NCBI RefSeq assembly: GCF_015706575.1
Contig: NW_024037076.1
Span: forward strand, 1,612,001 to 1,676,000
Direction: 5' to 3'
Source of the DNA: Patiria miniata
Lineage: Eukaryota; Echinodermata; Asteroidea; Valvatida; Asterinidae
DNA: 64,000 bases
Part shown: positions 34,101-45,884 of the stretch, piece after piece
Layout of the letters: each line of letters opens with the position of its first letter
Position numbering within the stretch: position 1 is the stretch's first letter
Made by a program: the position numbers and the translations under genes
The notes under the pieces: generated by a model
What the model was told of the DNA's origin: nothing
Database searches by the model: none
What the model saw: the letters and a program-made list of their open reading frames with translations, nothing else

Positions 34101-34738
34101 CCTTAGCCGGATCAGGAAATTTCTTGACTTTAATGCCTGCAACAATGCTGTCCGTGCCCTGATTCTTTCAAAACTGGACTATTGCAGCTGCCTTCTTAAT
34201 GGAGTTTCCAAGAAAGAAATATCTCGTCTTCAGAGACTTCAGAACAGATGTGCAAGGCTTATCTTTCAGACCCCCAAACACACCCATACCTCTCCTCTGC
34301 TCAAACAACTACACTGGCTCCCAGTCGCCGAACGCATTCAGTTTCGCACACTGGTTCACACTTACAAGTCACTTAAACACTCTGCGCCAGATTATCTCTC
34401 CTCTCTTCTCAAAATCCAAAAGAGTCCTTACTCCCTTCGTTCTTCTGCTTGTGAGTCTCTTGTCATCCCCAAGTCACATAAATTGGCTGGTGACAGGGCC
34501 TTCTCTGTTGCCGCCCCCCGGCTATGGAACAACCTGCCCATCTCCATCAGAAACTCATGCAGTGTCTTTTCCTTCAAAAAGGCTCTCAAGACCTACCTTT
34601 TCCCCAAAACGTAGCTGCATGTCCTTTTTTTGTTTTTGTTTTTGTCTTCTATTCCTCTTTCTTCTTTTCTAGCGCCTTGTATCCTTTGGTAATTTGGCGC
34701 TATACAAATCCAGTTATTATTATTATTATTATTGACCA
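31130..34738 (+). mobile_element. L2/CR1-type LINE, near full length
   Basis: A non-LTR retrotransposon with one long frame and a 3' tail 'ggcgctatacaaatccag' followed by (TTA)n at about 34716-34736, the usual end of L2/CR1-type elements. The 5' border is not defined; about 200 bp before the start codon look like 5' UTR. Flanking target duplications were not found, as is common in this clade. The intact frame suggests a young copy. Confidence 0.88.
31360..34614 (+). CDS. LINE ORF: endonuclease plus reverse transcriptase, 1084 aa
   Basis: Encodes the protein that nicks chromosomal DNA and copies the LINE RNA in place. The N-terminal region (about 55-100) has SRSELIQL, HPRLPTEVYNNIRKLGI and a basic RRGKRAGR stretch, typical of this clade. 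Apurinic-type endonuclease about 140-350: LSLWNSQSIRNK, E174 in TETWL, GDFN at 282-285, SDH at 346-348. Reverse transcriptase about 610-880: KLIEKVVSSQV, LQSAYRPTHSTETALL, MIDLSAAFDTVDH, YGVPQGSVIGPQLF and the catalytic YADD at 804-807. The C-terminal part has NKLRMNPDKTEFF, LDYCSCLLNGV, LHWLPVAERIQFR and LWNNLP, as in related elements. No frame break is seen. The start at 31360 is the first ATG in frame; a later ATG at about codon 54 (MNFSRSEL) could be the natural start. Confidence 0.93.
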   Translation: MILTGKSAWCVMLMASIWWTASRSVPMHNQWLGLTALLLSISIQLTVVHYINTMNFSRSELIQLNSSTVRHPRLPTEVYNNIRKLGINRKPPTRRGKRAGRIASTTLVTGKSISDPTNDVPVISSQSPPTRNCHNTCPRGIHLSLWNSQSIRNKTDILCEMIIEHDTDIMVLTETWLRHDDQVEMGSMCLPGYSVLSVPRQTGTRGGGIGLVSKSQMNLQLRNSVLPETSTFEHALVTYRHNNINLAIIYRTPSSSVTEFLVEFDEFLCALEHLPGRTLVLGDFNLHYDCPSKPEVRSFTTIISSWNYRQIIEGPTHTAGHTLDLVLVKNDDTLLKSHTLDQRQLSDHLVINCVLDLYEPCGLQTTYSSRNFRSIDSDAFHQDLAGKMKSILLGGCDDIDDLVKCYNCACREVLDDHAAATIRSRAVRRKPRWFNKSVEAARRARRRSERKWRTTHAETDHRAYVQSQRHVSDAITQAKTEYFNGRFSNCNSKDMFKTIHELLNTNHCHLPDSTSSDRLANEFGDFFVCKADKIRSEVDNVASAGTPIENGDNNRLCCTMSCFEPVSVDELTSLVMKCPSKSCDLDPMPTWLVKNHLPALIQILCRIVNGSLSAGVFPAELRRALITPVLKRPSLNTQQLQSYRPVSNLPFLGKLIEKVVSSQVASFVHSNNLSEPLQSAYRPTHSTETALLTVQDVVLRAIDSKRGVFLIMIDLSAAFDTVDHSILLQRLRHDFGLEGTVLSWFLSYLRGRTSQVLVREVLSAEANLKYGVPQGSVIGPQLFTYYTHSIGQIARQHSIQYHIYADDVQLFLTFDPIQPGDAVCALLRLSQCVQELQSWMISNKLRMNPDKTEFFIASSPAHFKHLKHFTFNLDGIEIHPSLSVRNLGVVFDHDMKMSDHITQLCRSLNWHIRNLSRIRKFLDFNACNNAVRALILSKLDYCSCLLNGVSKKEISRLQRLQNRCARLIFQTPKHTHTSPLLKQLHWLPVAERIQFRTLVHTYKSLKHSAPDYLSSLLKIQKSPYSLRSSACESLVIPKSHKLAGDRAFSVAAPRLWNNLPISIRNSCSVFSFKKALKTYLFPKT

Positions 34739-35048
34739 GGTAACAGATGGGGCCCACAATGCCCATGCGGTTGCATCGGTGGGTCCCATCTGGCGCCCAA
34801 TATGGCGCCCAGGATTCTGCACCCAAGACCCGTGGGCGCTCATCATCTGGGTTGCCCATAATAGCCCAGTGCATCTGGGGCCCATCTGGGACCCACAAGG
34901 TATTACACGTACTGTAAAATTGGCTGAATATGGGCTGGGTCATACGGGCAAAGATCCATGGGACCCATATGGGTGCAGACCAGTAAATGGGTCCGAAATT
35001 GCCTGCGCCGGCCAAATCGCGATTTGCATGCCCTCAAAATCTTCGGTA

Positions 35049-35448
35049 TTTGAGCATGCTGTGGGCCATGAACTTGAGGGTTTGTAAAAAATATGGGTGG
35101 AAGCCGTGCACAGGACTGGGAGCTTGCAGTTCTGTGTAATTTGGATGTAATTTGGACCCTAAAAGCGCTCTATTTTGCAATGGAGTGTAGGCATCGTTTT
35201 TCAAAATGGCGATGGGCTTCAGGACTATTCTCAGGGGTGATCGTCTTCAGATGGAAATTTCTCCTAAAAGTCATCAGTTGACCCCCGTAAATTGAACAGA
35301 AAATGAAAGATGATGAAATAAGCTTTAATTTGATGTGTGTCTCGAACACCTTGGAGAGTTGTGAGTATTTTTCCCGAATTTTGGAAGTGGGAGCATTTAC
35401 CATTGGGGTCTATGGAAGTTTATTTACTGGTCTGCTACCATATGCACA
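35049..35448 (+). repeat. Dispersed repeat family R1, plus-strand copy
   Basis: Near-identical to the reverse complement of 1783-2180, from 'tttgagcatgct' to 'ggtctgctacc'. Two short open frames match the peptide of the other copy for part of the way. Confidence 0.78.
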
Positions 35449-35639
35449 TGGATTATGCGCCATCCCAAATAAACCATGGGTCAGGTCTGGAACCCACCTG
35501 GGCAAATAAAATATGTTCGTGAAGATGATATGGGCTAACACATACGCTCATCCTTTGGTATTCGGGACCCAGGTAGCATGAGCTGAATGGCTTTCACACT
35601 TGGGCATGACGTGTTGGTCTGGGGCCCAAGTGGGTGGTG

Positions 35640-36135
35640 TTGTTTGATATGCATCTACGAGATTAAATATGGGCAATCCCATATCTGCCCAGGTATTTGG
35701 CATATGCCCCATACGAGAAAATATGACCAATCCCACATGTACGTATCTGCCCAGACATTCAAGGGCATTATGGGCCCCATGCGGGCTAAATGCATACAAT
35801 CACATAGGGCCTAAGCATATTTGGCATGGGACCCACACGGGCTAAATGTGTCCAATCCCGTACGTATGCATCTGCTCAGATATTTCTCACAAGGGCCCCA
35901 CATTGGCTAAATGTGGGCAATCCCTATTGTATCTGCCCAGACATTGGCATAATGGGCCCATATTTGGCTAAATGTGGCAATCCCATATGTAAAATGCCCA
36001 GATATTTGGCATATCATAGGCCCCATGCGGGCGAAATGTGGGCAATCCCATATATGCATGTGCTCAGATATTTGGCATATGGGCCCCATATCACGTGGGC
36101 AACCTCATGCATCTGCCCTGATGGGCCCAGTATGG
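35640..36135 (+). repeat. Degenerate minisatellite, unit about 60-75 bp
   Basis: About seven copies of a unit like 'gggctaaatgtgggcaatcc', 'catatgtatctgcccaga' and 'tatttggcatatgggcccc'. Units vary by indels. Open frames across it merely echo the repeat. Sequence of similar GGGCCC/CCCATATGGG style also fills 34745-34990. Confidence 0.75.
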
Positions 36136-36282
36136 CCACCCATAATGGGCATGCCATTATGTTACCTAAAGAGCGGGCCCCTGACGACGCGGCCGTAAAT
36201 GTTTTTTTCTTGGATCCGTCCTTGTACCTACCTACCGATAGCGCTAGGGGCGCCTTTCCCCATCATGACCCCTGAGCAAGTT

Positions 36283-37500
36283 CTAATACCGTTTCGCATT
36301 TTTTCCGGCCTGCCTGTGACCATTTTTCAGTCGGTCGATGTTTATTATGTCTGTGCGATGGTTGAAATAAGTACGTCGCAAATCCTTAAAACGAATGCTC
36401 CATGTTGCAGGCAACTTGAATGCGGACATGTTGCAGGCAAGGGTCTTGTCACATAATGTCAGTGGCACGTCTTTGAAGGATAGCGAACTTGGATTGGCGA
36501 AGTTTATTTCACACTCTCGTTGCAATTCTGCCGTCTCGTTGAAATTGATGGGCGGGGCTGCGCTGTGCCTAGCTGGCATGGGCTGAGGGAGTTGAGCTCG
36601 ATACGCGAAGGTGCGTCCGCGCGGCAGGGTTGTCACCGCCTTTGACGTACATTTCTTGACGTATGACGTATGAATTGTGAAACAAAATCAAGATGGCGAA
36701 TCTCACGTGGAGAATGTCTGTCCATTGATGCAAACAGAGCGTATATGCGACGGGCTTGTCCGCTTGTGATCAGTGAGCACGTGAAACTCTCAACCCTCGA
36801 TCAAGCGAGTGACGGAAGTGGCGAATGGCCAGATACACAGCTAAGAGTTCTCGTCCAAAGGTGCTGTAGCGATATTCGGCTAGTTGTAGCTTTTTGGAGA
36901 ACGAGATTGGCAAGCTGCAATGAATCATCTACCCATTGTTGAAGAACTTGAAGAGATCCTACTGCAACATCGAAAGCATCCGTCATGACGCTCAGCGGAG
37001 CATCTGGCTCTGGATGTGTGGGGAGACCTGTGGAGCAGCTTTGATCTCTTCAAATGAAACTATAGCTGCGGACGGTCATTGAATGTGATTGGTGCTGATT
37101 TTTTCCCCCCAGTGTTCAGCAGAGCTGTGAGAGAATGGAGAACCTGAGAGCATGCACCGTGGGATGAAGCGGCGGTAGAAAATAATAGCCTAAGTCCACG
37201 AAATTCCCTTAGCTTTGTCAGTGTATTGTGGACAGTTCAAGATTACACTTCATGATCTTCTCTGCGAGTGGACGTACGCCATCACGTCTACTTGTTAATA
37301 GTCCAAGGAACTCATGTGATTTCACTCCAAACCGACATTTTGCAGGATTAATGACAGCTCCGTACTGACTGATACGATCGAACAGTACATAGGCGGAGCT
37401 GTTGCGCGTGCTGGTCTGCATCTGTGCTGGCGACCTGCAGATCGTCAATATTATTGTCAGCGCAGCAAAAGTCAAGTCCACGAGTGACTTCGACAATGAT
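36283..37500 (-). mobile_element. Ty3/gypsy-type retrotransposon fossil, broken
   Basis: Minus-strand pieces of a pol polyprotein in the usual order: reverse transcriptase end (YGAVINPAKCRFGVKSHEFL), RNase H (an LSVMTDAFDVAVG-type motif) and the region before and into integrase. It is broken in several places, and no long terminal repeats were recognised, so it is an old internal fragment. Confidence 0.72.
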
Positions 37501-39300
37501 TCGTTTACTTTACTCGTCTACTTTAAGACGGTCCGGTGCAAGATGGCGTGGACATGCGGCAGAAGGTTGACCTGTCGTGACGATGTGACATTGTGTTTCG
37601 CTGGTGTGTCACATTAAGGTCTCTTGATGTCGGGGTAATCATTCAGAATCCATGTCCGCAAACCACGATGAAGTTGGTGTCACGAGGACAGGACTGCTGG
37701 TGCATACGAGGATGTTCCTGTAACACCCAAGGAAGTTGTTGCAATTACTCTGCAGTTGCGAAGAGTGACAAGGAAGTTGCAGTGTCGTAGAAAAATCAGC
37801 GCCTACGGATACGGCTGCTCGTAGAAGGGCTCAGGCTAGTTGTGGGTTCAGTTGTTGCATGGAGGTTCCTCCATGGTTGTTGCAACTGAGTAACCATGGT
37901 TCCGTGAGCAGTTCAGTAACGATGAAAATCAGTTGTCAGGTTCACTGGGTTACAAATGTGTTGTATTCTCTGGGCCTCCAATTTGTTGGGGTCACTCCGT
38001 CAACAGGGTAAAAAAAACGAGACTCAAATGTAGGGACAATTAAGCTGTAGTATCTAATGTTTGGGAATGAGATGGAGACACACACACGGTCATTCAACAA
38101 CTGAATGGAGGTCAATCCGTGACCAGCGATGTCATCAGGTACACAATGTATGGAGTGCCTATGATACAATATTACAGGGACTATTGTTTTAGTGAAGCTC
38201 TGCATGTAGCACTTTCAAAATCTAGGATACAAAAGCCCAATTAATTCATAGCTTTCTTTGAGTACAAGAATCATTTTCAGAAAAACGGAAATATCAACGG
38301 TAGTTTTTTGTAACTTTATCTAACCCTCATTTGAACAGTTTTGCCAATCGGAACTTTGCCTGTCCGTCTTATGAACAGCCTTCCAAAACTTATCTGTCGT
38401 TTATTTTAAAGGGACACCGCGTCCTGGAACAGCCAAAGCGGGCTACAAAACGCGCTTTGAACAAAATGATATTTTTCTTCGTCTTACCGGGAACGGTAAG
38501 ACATCAAGTTGGTTTCCTTTCAACCAGATGTTTGAAATTGGATAAGCCCACAATCCAAAACACGAAATTTGCGATAATCAATCGTTATACAGGATCAGGA
38601 ACGATCATCACAAAAATTGAAAAATAAGCATTGATAACTATGATGTGTGTTGAATAACTCAAAATCAAGATGAATATATAATAAAGAACTGGTAAATCTA
38701 AAAACGCTACAATATGGAAATTAAAAGCATGTTTGTTTAAGTCAAGTGTCATATGTTCATACATCGTTTTCAAAATAAAACAAAATAATGCTGCGCACGC
38801 GCAGAGGTGATCCAATCAATGGCTTTAGATGGGAATTAGCTACCAGTCCCCATATTTTACGGGGGCGGGGACCCAGTTTAACCAATTCAACTCGCCCTCT
38901 CGCCAACTCGCCATGAGGAGAGATCGTGCAGCGCCGCTATTTTCAAAGACGACCGCGAGTTGTATTTTATAGCTCCATGATGTTACGGGACCGGGGGCAA
39001 CTAGTACAGTTTCTGAGAGTACAGTAATTCAAGTGATGAAGGCGACTTCCCCCAGGACTCCGTTGCAGGGAAGTCACCTTCCTCGACCTATGTGTGGGGA
39101 AAAATTGGCGGTCCTTTCGTCCAGAATGGTCCCTTACAGGCCTTAATGCTTGCAGACTTCAGACAGTGTGATTTGTTTTCATATATGTCGCCACTTCTCG
39201 TGGTATCCGTTCCGACCACAAGTATACCCCCTCACCGGCAAAGAAAATACAGGTGGGGGTGACCGTCCGACGCCATCTTGCCTTACTGCAATTTTGCCGC
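37501..39300. other. No gene recognised
   Basis: The first ~150 bp may still belong to the gypsy fossil. The rest has short overlapping frames and, near 39030-39085, a weak hairpin 'gaaggcgacttccc' / 'gggaagtcaccttcc'. Confidence 0.35.
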
Positions 39301-39439
39301 GACGCGCCGCGGTCACCAATCCCCTGGTGTACGTCACACACAAGGAACGGTGCGCGTCAACCAGCGAAATGCATGTCCCGCCCATGGGACGTCGTTGCTA
39401 GGTAAAAGGGCGCCTTCTTTTGTTCGCGCACAGAGCCCA

Positions 39440-39880
39440 TATACCATCGACACACGTCGAAAAATCATTCACTTTTGCAAATGGAAGAATTCAGTTGGGA
39501 AATCTGGTGGTTTAACAAAACATTTTCACGCGGACTATCACCAAGTCTCCACGGGGCAATTTCAGATGATCAGATGGATGCCCGCCAAGCAGTCGCAAAT
39601 TAAATCTTTGACATTCTACGAAGCCACGGGATCGACTACCAAACCAACTTAGTTGGACAAGGTTATGACGGAGCTTCTGTCACGAGAGGCAAGATCAACG
39701 GTGGCTGCATGCACGAGTCAGACAAGAAGCACAGTATGGATGCTATGTTCACTGACATGCTCATCATATGGTGCTTGTGGATGTTACCAAAGGCATACCA
39801 GATGTGGCTCAATATTGGCTCTGCTAGAAAAGGTCTAAGTATTCGTGAATGAATCACACATTGTGGAATTTGTATCCTTG
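39440..39880 (+). pseudogene. hAT-type transposase remnant (ZMYM1-like)
   Basis: The first part reads FCKWKNSVGKSGGLTKHFHA, like the TTF-type zinc finger that opens such transposases. After an internal loss, another frame reads SHGIDYQTNLVGQGYDGAS, matching the catalytic-core 'VGQGYDGAxxM.G' motif, and a third continues with phrases like VLVDVTKGIPDVAQYW and LALLEKV. At least two frame changes and a large deletion between finger and core make it inactive. Identity as hAT is inferred from motif order only. Confidence 0.65.
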
Positions 39881-40199
39881 TGGAGTCATTTCTTTGTTCT
39901 CGTGCACTAAAGTTTTCGAGTTTAAAAGTGTAGTTTCAAAATGCTCCTATTTTAACCAGAATTAAATTTCCTGGGCTAAAATTCGGACTTAATATCCCTT
40001 ACATAAAATTTTTCAATTTGCGACATATCAACCCACCTTGGACATTTCTAGTTTTTGAGAAAAATCCATAGGCCTATATCTATTTCGTGATAACCTTGTG
40101 GAGACGTATTCATTGTAGAAATTGCCCTGTGGAGACGTCTACAATCTTTTGTTCCCTATTTTGCACATGTCTCCACAGGGTACCGTGTACCAGATCTTA

Positions 40200-41350
40200 T
40201 GTTCATTCAAGGGTTTATGTTCGTCTGGGCCTTAGACCAAAACCGTGATGCCTTTGATACCAATGACCACGAAATTCTTCAACAGCGTTTTGTGTTCGAC
40301 TTTGGTATTAAAGGCACAGATTTACAGTGGTTTAAGTCATACTTGACTGGTCGTACCCTTCAGGTGTGCTATGTTGGACAATCTGATGTCTTGATTTGAA
40401 ATTTGATTTCCACAAGGATGTATTATTTGACCCCGTTTATCAGTTGCTCATATGATCCGATTTCATGACATCCAGTTTCATATATATGCCGATGACATTC
40501 AACTTTACATAACCTTTAATCCCAAGGCTTTCCAGGTGAAGCTGCTGTTGCTCTGCATAGGCTATTGAAATGCGTAGATGACGTTCGACACTGGATGACT
40601 GCTAACAAGCTGAGACTAAACAGCTCCAAAACTGAGTTTTTCATATCTGCATCTCATAACAATCTCCTAAAGCTCATCAATTACACCTTCCAATCGATAA
40701 TGAGTATGTGTCTCCATCTATTTCAGTGAGAAATCTAGGAGTAACATTCGACCCATCCATGACCATGTCCACTCATGTTACATCCCTCTGTCAGTCAATC
40801 AATTTCAATCTACGCAACATCTCCAGAATTTGTCGCTTCATCGACCAGGATCGAAAGCTGTACTCATGCCATGAGGGCTCTGATTCTGTCTAGACTAGAC
40901 TATGCCAAATCTCTTTTGGCTGGTTGCAGCAACTCTGACATGACAAGACTGCAGAGTCTACAGAACAGGGCTGCTCGTATCATTTTCCAAGTCCCACGCC
41001 GACATCCCTCTACTATACTCCACTATTGCAATCTCTTCACTGGCTTCCGATTGAACAATGCATTATTTTCAAAATCCTGTGTATACAAGTTAATCTATTG
41101 TCTCACTCCCATACCTCACAAACAGCATTTCATCCTACAAACCTTCATGACCCGGATTATGCTCCCCCACAGACACAACCGAGCTCGTGGTGCTATAGGG
41201 GGCCAAGGATGGTTGCGGAGAGGTCATTCTCTATCTGTGCCCCTACATTGTGGAATGATCTCCCATCAACCAACAGACTGGCTCCTAGCCCACAAACCTT
41301 CAGAAGCCTCCTCAAAAACACACCAGTTATATATTTGCATGATCTCTTGT
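40200..41350 (+). pseudogene. L2/CR1-type LINE, truncated and frameshifted
   Basis: Reverse-transcriptase half only. DAFDTNDHEILQQRFVFDFG at the left, then a gap, then IYADDIQLYITFNP (YADD codons at 40485-40496), WMTANKLRLNSSKTEFF, SVRNLGVTFDPSMTMSTHV, ALILSRLDYAKSLLAGCS, LQSLHWLPIEQCIIFKIL and LWNDLPSTNR. The pieces fall in all three frames, and the N-terminal endonuclease and 3' tail are missing. Equivalent motifs in the 31.4 kb LINE differ at many positions, so this is an older or different family. Confidence 0.88.
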
Positions 41351-41358
41351 GTGATCTC

Positions 41359-41497
41359 TACGGAAGCGTGTTACCGCCACACATATTTTTCTTTTTTCCA
41401 CGTACGTACGTGATAGTATCACGGTACGTACGTGAAACTTATCACGTGCGTACGTGGAAAAAAAAGAAAATATGTGTGGCGGTAACACGCTTCCGTA
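41359..41497. mobile_element. 139-bp hairpin element inside or next to the LINE remnant
   Basis: Arms of about 58 bp: TACGGAAGCGTGTTACCGCC and its exact complement at the ends, a T/A-rich run, then CGTACGTACGTG words around the centre. The arms differ by only a few bases. Confidence 0.82.
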
Positions 41498-41859
41498 GGT
41501 GGTTGTATCTTCAGGTGAACGTATTCAGGAATCAAAACAGCTGTCAGACACTCGTTGGGCTTGCAGAGTGGACGCTTGCCGAGTGATAAGAGAGATATTT
41601 CCAGCACTGATATACGCCTGCTAGATGAAAAAGGCAAAGAAACTCACGCTGACCGAGCAGTTGATGCTAAAGGACTATTGACATCTTAATGCCCAGTTCC
41701 TCATGAACATACTCACCACGACAAACCAGCTTTTTGTGCTTCAATCTACTGACGTGGATCATACGAAGGCAGCTGAACTAACAGGCTTTCTTATATCGCG
41801 GCTTCAAGACCTGCACTCAAACCCAGCATCTGATACAAGAACAAGAAACGGCACTTCAA

Positions 41860-42064
41860 TAAAAAAATTATTCATGTGCAATTATGAAATCGATGCAGTC
41901 ACTCAATCCTCACAGCCCTTTATTCTAGAGGGGGGGGGAAACACATTGCCCCCCCCCCCAAAAAAAATTCCCTGTACTTTTGCAGCTTAATTATTAACAA
42001 TAATCGTTTTTTTCCCCGAGGGTGGGCAGGGGACATTTGCCCACCCACCCATCAAATTAACAGC
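41860..42064. other. Poly-G/C rich segment without gene
   Basis: 'ctagagggggggggaaac', 'gccccccccccaaaaaaa' and 'gggtgggcaggggacatttg' resemble the ends of hAT-like repeats elsewhere in the window. Confidence 0.4.
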
Positions 42065-42645
42065 AACATGACTTTGTACCTCTTGTTCTCTTTCGTTTTT
42101 TCATTTCCCCCTCCTTTTCCCCTCCTTTTTTCCTTTTCGGGGGGGGGGGGGGCAAGCGCCCGCTGTCCCCCGCGACGCCCATGAGTGCTTCAGGGGATGG
42201 CGACAGCTAGCACAATGCCAACACATAACAGAGGATCTTAACACGGTTATACTCAGCAAAGCGCCGCGGCGTCTTGAACGCCGATGTGAAGACGGAAAGA
42301 AACCACCCGATTCACTGTTACAGTGTTATTTCACTGCACCATTTCGAAAGGCTTTCCTTGAGCTGTACAGGCTTATGCAGAAGTCCTCCCAGTGTCCTCA
42401 GTCTCTTGATAAAACTCATCAAAACAGTGATAAGAAATTCAATGGCTAACAGCAACCCGGCAGGTTCATGTAGTCCATATTCGCGCACTACCGCGAAGGT
42501 CATTACGTCATTCTCTACACTCTAGAAACTGATTGGTGACAATGACCAATATCATCAGGTTTTAAACCAATTTTATTGGGCAATAATTGTGTCCAACCAA
42601 CTTTTTGGTCAAAATTACCAGCTATTAACAAATTGTTATTGATAA
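42065..42645 (+). repeat. Recent direct duplication D, copy 1
   Basis: 581 bp nearly identical to 45885-46474. Differences seen: poly-G length (14 versus 24) and about five other positions. Contains an 83-codon open frame (42274-42525) identical in both copies; no family recognised. Confidence 0.9.
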
Positions 42646-45600
42646 AAATTTTTTATGACAACACATTTTTCTTGATCAAATCGTACCAATAGGAAATGGC
42701 AACATAATAACCAACAGTGGTGGGTCATCTCAACCAAAGATTTGGTTTTCATCCTAAGGCCAAAAAAAAAATAGTCTCCGGTTTCTGGTATGCGCGCGCG
42801 TCGCCATAGCCATGCGCGTCGGCAAAATTAAAAAGTTTTTTTTTCAATACAAGATGATGTCTCAATACAAGATGATGTGTTTTTAGATGGGGTTATGATC
42901 GAGAATAAGCTTTATGTGGCCTCTCTGGACTCCCATATATTTGCACTAAGTTTAGTCGGGCACCATTTGCAGTCATCAGCCGACATTTGAAGCCCCCCCC
43001 CCCCAAAAAAAAAAAAACCAGGTAAAAAAAAAAAAAAGCCGCGTCGCCGCACCACTTTTTGGGCAAGCTCCATACCAGAATTTTTTTGGCCTCATCTGGA
43101 TCAATTCTTATTAGTTGCCAGGGGCGGATCCAGGATTTTCCAAAAGGGGTGTGTGACATTTTTCAAACCTGTGCGGGGAGTTTTGTTGTGACACACCAAC
43201 TCGCGAAGCCACGGCGTGGGGTTCGGGGCCCGCCTATAAGGGCCCCAATTTTGAACTTTTGAAGCTCTCTGGTGCATTTTAGAGCAAATCTGGGGGTCTC
43301 TATCTCTGCGGCAGATTTTTCCTCAAAATTCAGAGGAGATTTAGGCCCACAATATTTTAAAAACAAATATTGAATAATCATTTCACAAACATTACAACTT
43401 CCTAAACTGGAAAAGTATATGGATTAAAAGTAAGTTTAAAGTTGAGTAATAAGTCGGAAGAACAAAAAAAATCTGATTTCTATCACATTCCTATCGCACC
43501 ACGAAAGTTAACGAGACTCTTCATCAAAACTTTTGATAAATACTTGCCTTACCTAATAATTATATGAAACTACATGTATATTCAAGGTGGGTTATTCTTT
43601 AAAATAATGGAGAATTTAAGTCGTCTACGGCACTATGACAATTATGTTACCGTCAGCCGCTCGGCAAGCACTGGCCGCATCGCGTCGCGCGCACTATCGG
43701 TGTGCATAACAGCACTGTGTATTGTGTAGCGCCGTTGTCACGGTCTCACTTCTCCGGCGTCACGGTCTCACTTCTCCGGCGTGCCAGCTTCTCCGGGTGG
43801 ATTTGGCGGATAATTGAGCACGTTACAGTGCACGTTACATGAGCCCTATTCATGCTCATGTGTCCGCTGTGCTAACTTTTCCTTGGGCTGTGTTGTTGTT
43901 GTAAAGTCTACTCGGTCCATACAGACAGTGAGGGACACCCAAGAATGCGTTATTTCACACTTCCTGTGGGTCACGCCAAGTCATATTGCAAGCATTCTGA
44001 AGTTGTGTTCCCCACGTATGTTTCAGCCGCTCATTTAGTTTGCGCGCATGCGCACTCAAAATATGAAATACTGATAATCAGCAAACATGGATGCCTGCGG
44101 TCGCAGTTTGACCCACTGAAGTATCGGTCAACATCACGCTTGAAGAACTTTGATAAATTTTTCTTTCCACGTGGACAGGAATTTAAGGCAATCAAAGTCA
44201 CTTTTGCAAACCTTAGCGCAAAAAAACAGAGAGTATTTGATGATTTTTTTTGTTTTTCCGTGTCGTGTAGTACGAAAATATTGGGTCACAAATTCAAAAC
44301 AGGCGACAGTTTAGGGGATAATTTTTCAGTTTTGCCGAGTAATTGTAAACTTGTCTTCACTGAAAAATGGTTAAAAAAAATGGAAAGTGCGATGTTTAAA
44401 TAGCATTTAAGTCGGAAACCGTTTCAATGAGAAAAGTAAGGCCTCACGTTATACGTTTTTTCGTTGAATGTAACGTTAGTATGCACGTACCTGTACACAG
44501 ACCCTGCGGGAATCTGGCCCGTAAACATGGCTAGCCACGCACCGCGCGCGGCGCTCCGTTTGTAATCTTTCGACGCGTTGGCAAATAAATGTATACATTT
44601 AACTGAAACGATTTACAACTGACTGGTTCCCGCCCCTGAAATGCAAGTACGATCACAGAGGGCACTGGGACCAGTGTATTTGTGCACGAAGCTTTCAAAA
44701 TGGGTTTACTCGAAAAATGACGATTTTTATAAGCTACAGGTTTCCTTCTTACATCAAATCACCTGTAAAATGATAATAATCTATCATCCTTTCCGATGGT
44801 ACTACGGCTGATCTAAGGTAAACCCGGAAAATTGTCAAAATGTGTAAACCAAAGTCAAAAGCGAAAGATTTTTTTCCTTTTCATTTTGTACGGTTTTGTC
44901 CATAATTATTGGTTTTTTTAATATTTTAAAAGGTTTTTAGCGCCGTTACCACACTGTAGAGACAATTTATATCTTTGTTCACTTGGTCTACTGATAATTT
45001 TTGGTTTGAATCATCTTTTAAGTACCTTTGAGAAGGATACATTTTAAGGCATGAAAACCAGACAATCGTTCAGTGCGTCGTCTGCTACCGCTCTTTGCAA
45101 GCCGACGACGCGGAGGAAACCATTGCGCATGCGTGAGAAGACAACTCAATGCACGCACGGTCTATGGGGCTGAAACATACGTGTCCCATCGTTGTTGCGT
45201 GTGCGTTGAGGAAAAATTAAGAAGCGTGTTCCTTGCTCGGTCGTGGTCCATCACATGCATGTCCAATTTGCAACCACGTTCAACCACGGTTTAAAATAAA
45301 TGTGCATCCTTCAAGTCTTTTTGGTTATTAGGATGTTGGGAGTTAATTGCGCGCCCCACCATGCCTAGGTCGAGTGGATTCATGGTACCATGTGACGTAT
45401 GCATATAAACAGCTTAACTTCTTACGTGCACCCTACGGTATAACCCCAAAGAACTCAGCACACACATAAAGTTGGCGAAAGTGAACACTACTGCGCAATT
45501 TTGTGCATGCGTGTTGAAGCGAAATTTCCAATTTGGAGAAGTTAGCACGCCGGAGAAGTGAGACCGTGACACGGACCCGGAAATGAACCCATCCATGTGT

Positions 45601-45884
45601 GCATGCTGTGGCCAAAAAGTTTGCAGAAACACGTTCGGAGTATCACGTGCGAGCGCAACAATCTCGTTAAAAATATTTATTTTAATGGAAAATACCTCCA
45701 CAGAAAAGAGAGATCACGTTCTGAGAATTAATTTGAAAAAGCTTTTTCTCCATCCGTGATCGTTTGGTTTTTCTATGATCCAAATTCAACGCACGCAACG
45801 TACGTTTGAAGGCATTTCGTAAAGGAAAATCCACCGAAATTTTACAGCTGTTTCTAGAAAATATTATCGTACAATCAGTACCGA
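42646..45884. other. Segment between the two D copies; no gene recognised
   Basis: Holds a 'caggggcggatccagg' hAT-like end near 43122, a 23-bp tandem doublet 'cacggtctcacttctccggcg' at about 43738-43785, and its inverted single copy at about 45549-45573. A 152-codon plus frame (43945-44403) was not recognised and has no supporting signal. Confidence 0.4.

Noticed and set aside
35587-36275. Open frames encoding MGP/W-rich peptides
   Set aside because: They follow the minisatellite unit and shift with each indel.
43945-44403. 152-codon plus-strand ORF
   Set aside because: No motif, no splice or start support, biased only by AT-rich codons; reported as unassigned space.
43738-45573. Large transposon bounded by inverted CACGGTCTCACTTCTCCGGCG
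   Set aside because: Only about 35 bp are complementary, the left copy is doubled, and no target duplication was found; noted but not called.
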